Positions 60,714-64,000 of a stretch of DNA of 64,000 bases are shown one piece after another. Position 1 is the stretch's first letter; every line of letters begins with the position of its first letter. The notes beneath the pieces are model-generated. The model saw only the letters and a program-made list of their open reading frames with translations. It was not told where the DNA came from and made no database searches. This DNA is from Amphibalanus amphitrite (taxonomy: Eukaryota; Arthropoda; Thecostraca; Balanomorpha; Balanidae). The DNA lies in assembly GCF_019059575.1 (NCBI RefSeq), contig NW_024881504.1, positions 434,001 to 498,000 of the forward strand, written 5' to 3'. The position numbers and the translations under genes were made by a program.

Positions 60714-63700
60714 CTGGTGCTGCTGGGCGGGCATCAGTCAGAGAGGAGAAAGAGCTAAGCAGCCCTAAACGAGCATCGGTAGTCAAAATCGAGGTCGAAG
60801 GAAGAGGGGTGTGGGCCCTTGTAGACTCAGGCGCCGATGCGTCCATGATAAGCCAGGATTTCGCTCAGACAGCGATCCACAAAACTTTATTCCGTAAAGG
60901 GGCTTTTGGAGCCATCACACAGGCAGGTGGAGAGAAGATAACTGTTAGCAGTCAAGCCGAGGTCACGTTCCAGGTCCAGACAAGACAGTTCATCCAAACC
61001 ATGATGGTGATCCCCGGTTTAATCTACCAGGTGGTGCTGGGAAGAGATTTCTGCTGCCAGCACAAAACGATTCTGGACGACAGATCGGGAGTTTTCAGGA
61101 TCGGTGACCTGGAGATTCCTCTCCCTACGTACGCAGAGCTGCGACCACATCGATCCCGAGTGGTTACATGCACTGCGATCACGGTACCCGCCAGATCAAA
61201 ACGGCTCGCTCCGATGATGGTCGAAATACCAAACGGTGGCGTAAAGATTACTCGTGAGACCACCTGGCAGGGGGTGATGGAGCCCTTACCTGTGGGAAAC
61301 AATCAGGAATGGAGGATTCCCCGTATCATCGGGTCAGTGTCTGAAGAGGCGACGATTCCCGTCCAAGTAACCAACGTCGGAACACAGGCGGTCACGATCC
61401 CACCTGGCACTGAGATCGGCACTCTGTTCACAATCGAGGAAAATGGAGAAGGTGTGTACGACGTGCCCAGCGCCGCTACCGCCTCAGCGGAGCCCTGCGC
61501 TGGGACGCTCGATGAACTCATCTCCAACCTCCACATCGACGCCACAGTCCTGTCTGAGGGTGGAAAAGCCTCATTGAAACGTCTGGTGACGCGGTACAGT
61601 GACATCTTTAGCAAAAACGACGCAGATATCGGGAAGACAACGGTGCTCCAGCACCGTATCGAAACTGGCGATGCAGCGCCAGTACGCCAGAATCTCCGCA
61701 GGATTCCGATGAAACTCCGGGAGGAAGTCGAACGGCAGAAAGAAAAGATGCTCAAAGAAGGAGTAATCGAGGAAAGTTCGAGTCCCTGGCGTTCACCAAT
61801 TGTTTTGGCCAAGAAGAAAGACGGCAGCTTCAGATTCTGCGTCGACCTCAGAGCAGTGAACGCAGTAACTCAGAGCTTGCCGGTTCCACTCCCACGCATC
61901 GACGAAAGTCTCGACAGTCTCGCAGGAGCAAAGATTTTCTCCACACTCGACATGGCATCAGGGTACTGGCAGGTAGAACTGGCTGAGGAGGACCGCGAGA
62001 AAACGGCCTTCAGCACAGGAAAAGGCCTGCATCAGTTCCGAGCCATGCCCTTCGGCCTCAAGAACGCTGGAGCCACGTTCCAGCGACTAATGGAGCTGGT
62101 TTTGGCTGGAGTGGACTCCAAGAGCTGTCTCGTTTACATAGACGACATCATCGTCTTCGGAGAGACAGAACAGGCTCATCTGAAGAACCTGGAGGAAGTT
62201 TTTGAAAGGATCAGAGCAGCGAAGATGAAACTAAAACCCCGAAAATGTTGCCTCGCACGAGATGAGGTGGTGTTCCTTGGACACAAGGTGGGAAAGGCTG
62301 GCGTGCAACCCGACCCGGGAAACGTCGACAAGGTGCGTAACTGGCCGCAACCACAGAAGGCCGACGATCTGAAAAGTTTCCTGGGACTTGCGGGATATTA
62401 CTCCCGATTTGTCCCCAACTACTCTGACCTCGTGAGACCCATTAGAGAAGCCGCAGAGAAAAAAGGCGACATTGAATGGACCCAGGAGCTAACCGAAAGC
62501 TTCGAAAGCATCAAAGACAAACTGACATCTTCCCCGATTCTGGCTTTGCCGACATGCAAAGGAGAATTTAAACTCGCAACCGACGCATCGAATTCCGCAG
62601 TCGGAGCGGTTTTGACTGAAACGGTCGACGGTGAGGAGAAGGTGGTGGCTTATGCGAGCAAGGTACTAAGCAAGAGTGAACGCCGATGGCCCACTTACGA
62701 CAAAGAACTGTGGGCGATAGTTTGGGCCATCAGACACTTCAGTCAGTACCTGGCCGCAACATCGTTCACGGTGCTGACCGATCACAAGCCGCTGAAGAAT
62801 ATCCCCTGCTCGATTAATGTCGACGGGGATGCCACAGGACGACGGGGAAGATGGGCTGTCGAGCTGAGTACGTATGACTTTAATGTGCGGTACCGAAAGG
62901 GCAGTGACAATGGAAATGCTGATGCCCTGTCCAGGCCAGTAGTCGACCAGAAGGAGGAGGAAGTCAACGAACTCATGGCCACGACCCGTGACGAAGCCAC
63001 GAGCGGAATAGACGTCGAAAGCTTACGGCGTGAGCAAGAGCTCGATCCGGTCTTCGGTGAGGTCCAAAAGTGGCTAAAAGCAGGTCACCTCCCTCCAAGG
63101 AAGGACTTGAGAAAAAGAAACAAGAATCTGCGCACGATGGCTCGGTTGTTCGACCATCTGACAATGGAGCAGGGTGTCGTGAAGCTACAGCGTCGTGTCG
63201 AGGGAAAGGAACCGGTGTTACTCCTCCCTCGAACGTACCGCGACGTTGTATTGAAAATGCTGCATGATGATGAGACCGCTGGGCACTTGGGAACCGCTCG
63301 AACGCTCGAAAAAGTAGAAGCGAGGTTCTTCTGGCCGGGAATGTCGAAAGACGTCTCGCACTACTGCGAATCCTGCGAGGTCTGCCAGCGCCGAGGTCGC
63401 CCGACACCAAAGATGCAGGCTGCGCTGCGAACAGACAGCTACTCGAGGCCATTCGAAAGGGTGGCCATCGATATCACTGGAATGCCCATGTCTGCGCGTG
63501 GAAACAGGTACGCTCTGGTAGCAATGGACTACTTTACCAAATACGTCTTCACCTATGCCATGCCGAACCAGACCGCTGAGACCGTGTCCGAGTGTCTCCT
63601 CGACATGGTACTGAGACAAGGAGTGCCAGAACGACTCCACAGCGATCAAGGGCGGCAGTTTGAGTCTGCAGTCTTTCAGTCCCTTTGCAAGCGCCTTGGC

Positions 63701-64000
63701 ATAGAAAAGACTCGGACATCACCGTACCGGCCGGAGAGCGATGGCATGGTAGAGCGATTTAACCGCACGCTCAAAGACATGACCTCAAAATTCATCAAGC
63801 CACTTGGATCAGACTGGGACGATCACTTGGCATCTCTGACATTTGCTTACAACACGTCCAAACACTCGGTAACAGGGTTCACACCGTTTTTCTTGGTACA
63901 TGGACGCGAAGCTCGATTGCCAGTCGACGAGCTGTTCGGTGCACGCCGCGACCTGTCAATGGTCGATACCTATGTCGACAACAAGCTTCGTCAACTCAGG
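60650..64000 (+). CDS. Gypsy-type Pol polyprotein (protease-RT-RNase H-integrase), partial
   Basis: It lies in the -1 frame relative to gag, probably entered at the slippery heptamer GGGAAAC (60698-60704). Protease LVDSGAD at ~60818. RT with LDMASGYWQVEL, FGLKNAGATFQRLM and catalytic YIDD at ~62135. RNase H with LATDASNSAVGAVL and YDKELWAIVWAIRHF. Integrase with HHCC finger (GHLGTARTLEKVEARFFWPG ... CESCEVCQ), Asp in VAIDITGMP, Asp at ~63644 (LHSDQGRQFES) and Glu at ~63752 (SDGMVERFNRT), again DD(35)E. All catalytic residues are present. The frame runs off the edge. Confidence 0.94.
60698..60704 (+). promoter_or_regulatory. candidate -1 ribosomal frameshift site GGGAAAC
   Basis: The heptamer sits in the gag frame as G-GGA-AAC, nine nucleotides before the end of the gag stop codon and inside the gag/pol overlap. 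This sequence has the canonical form used for -1 frameshifting. A downstream stimulatory structure was not modelled. Confidence 0.75.

Larger units (their letters stand above)
59667..64000 (+). mobile_element. Ty3/Gypsy-type LTR retrotransposon, coding region, cut by window edge
   Basis: It has intact gag and a pol frame open for at least 1,117 codons in the order protease, RT, RNase H, integrase, which is the Ty3/Gypsy order. No stop or frameshift was found, so the copy may be active. The 3' end of integrase, any later gene and the 3' LTR are outside the window. Confidence 0.93.

Overview
This is repeat-dominated nuclear DNA from a multicellular animal. It has spliced exons with GT/AG borders, LINE, SINE and LTR retroelements, many DNA transposons with exact target-site duplications, and CpG-rich minisatellite blocks. 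Degenerate TTAGG runs near 48.93-49.05 kb resemble the common arthropod telomere repeat and a crustacean-like source is plausible, but the species cannot be named from sequence alone.

The one host gene I can reconstruct is on the minus strand, from a coiled-coil exon at 45.74 kb to a stop codon at 17.52 kb. Thirteen exons join in frame (2,829 nt, 942 codons plus stop). They encode a coiled coil, eight 14-residue linker repeats, an alternating series of about 46-residue leucine-rich modules (two exon types, A and B, with phase 1-1 borders), a 24-residue LRR array and a short unique C-terminus. The A/B exon pairs lie in tandem genomic duplications of about 1.4-1.7 kb, and the unoccupied copies act as empty-site controls for the transposons inserted in the introns.

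Most other sequence is mobile DNA. (1) hAT-type elements with 8-bp duplications: 1744-5568, 3204-4975, 19707-22136, 24996-38567, 26116-31756, 31777-32844 and 46445-49648. (2) Non-coding TTAA-inserted elements with piggyBac-like CCC...GGG ends, full of AGGTCA/TGACCT half-sites and carrying subterminal G-tract/C-tract hairpins: 7482-9732, 8544-9573, 9815-10968, 36805-37835, 39495-40689, 51496-52536 and fragments. (3) An LTR element with intact ends but only gag, protease and integrase (27339-30351). (4) A full-length-looking LINE (52.9-57.1 kb, minus) and a 5'-truncated LINE (13.6-14.76 kb, plus). (5) A Ty3/Gypsy-type element with intact gag and pol running off the right edge (59.67-64.0 kb). 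(6) A tRNA-derived SINE split by a TTAA element, and a long foldback repeat.

Region by region: 0-11 kb is transposons plus a short CpG-rich promoter-like stretch near 5.63-6.02 kb. 11-17.5 kb is GC-rich with minisatellites and a dead LINE. 17.5-45.7 kb is the LRR gene with introns swollen by nested transposons; one intron holds a 13.6-kb, five-layer nest. 45.8-52.5 kb is palindromic iterons, SINE, hAT/foldback and TTAA elements. 52.9-64 kb is two retrotransposons separated by degraded DNA-transposon ends.
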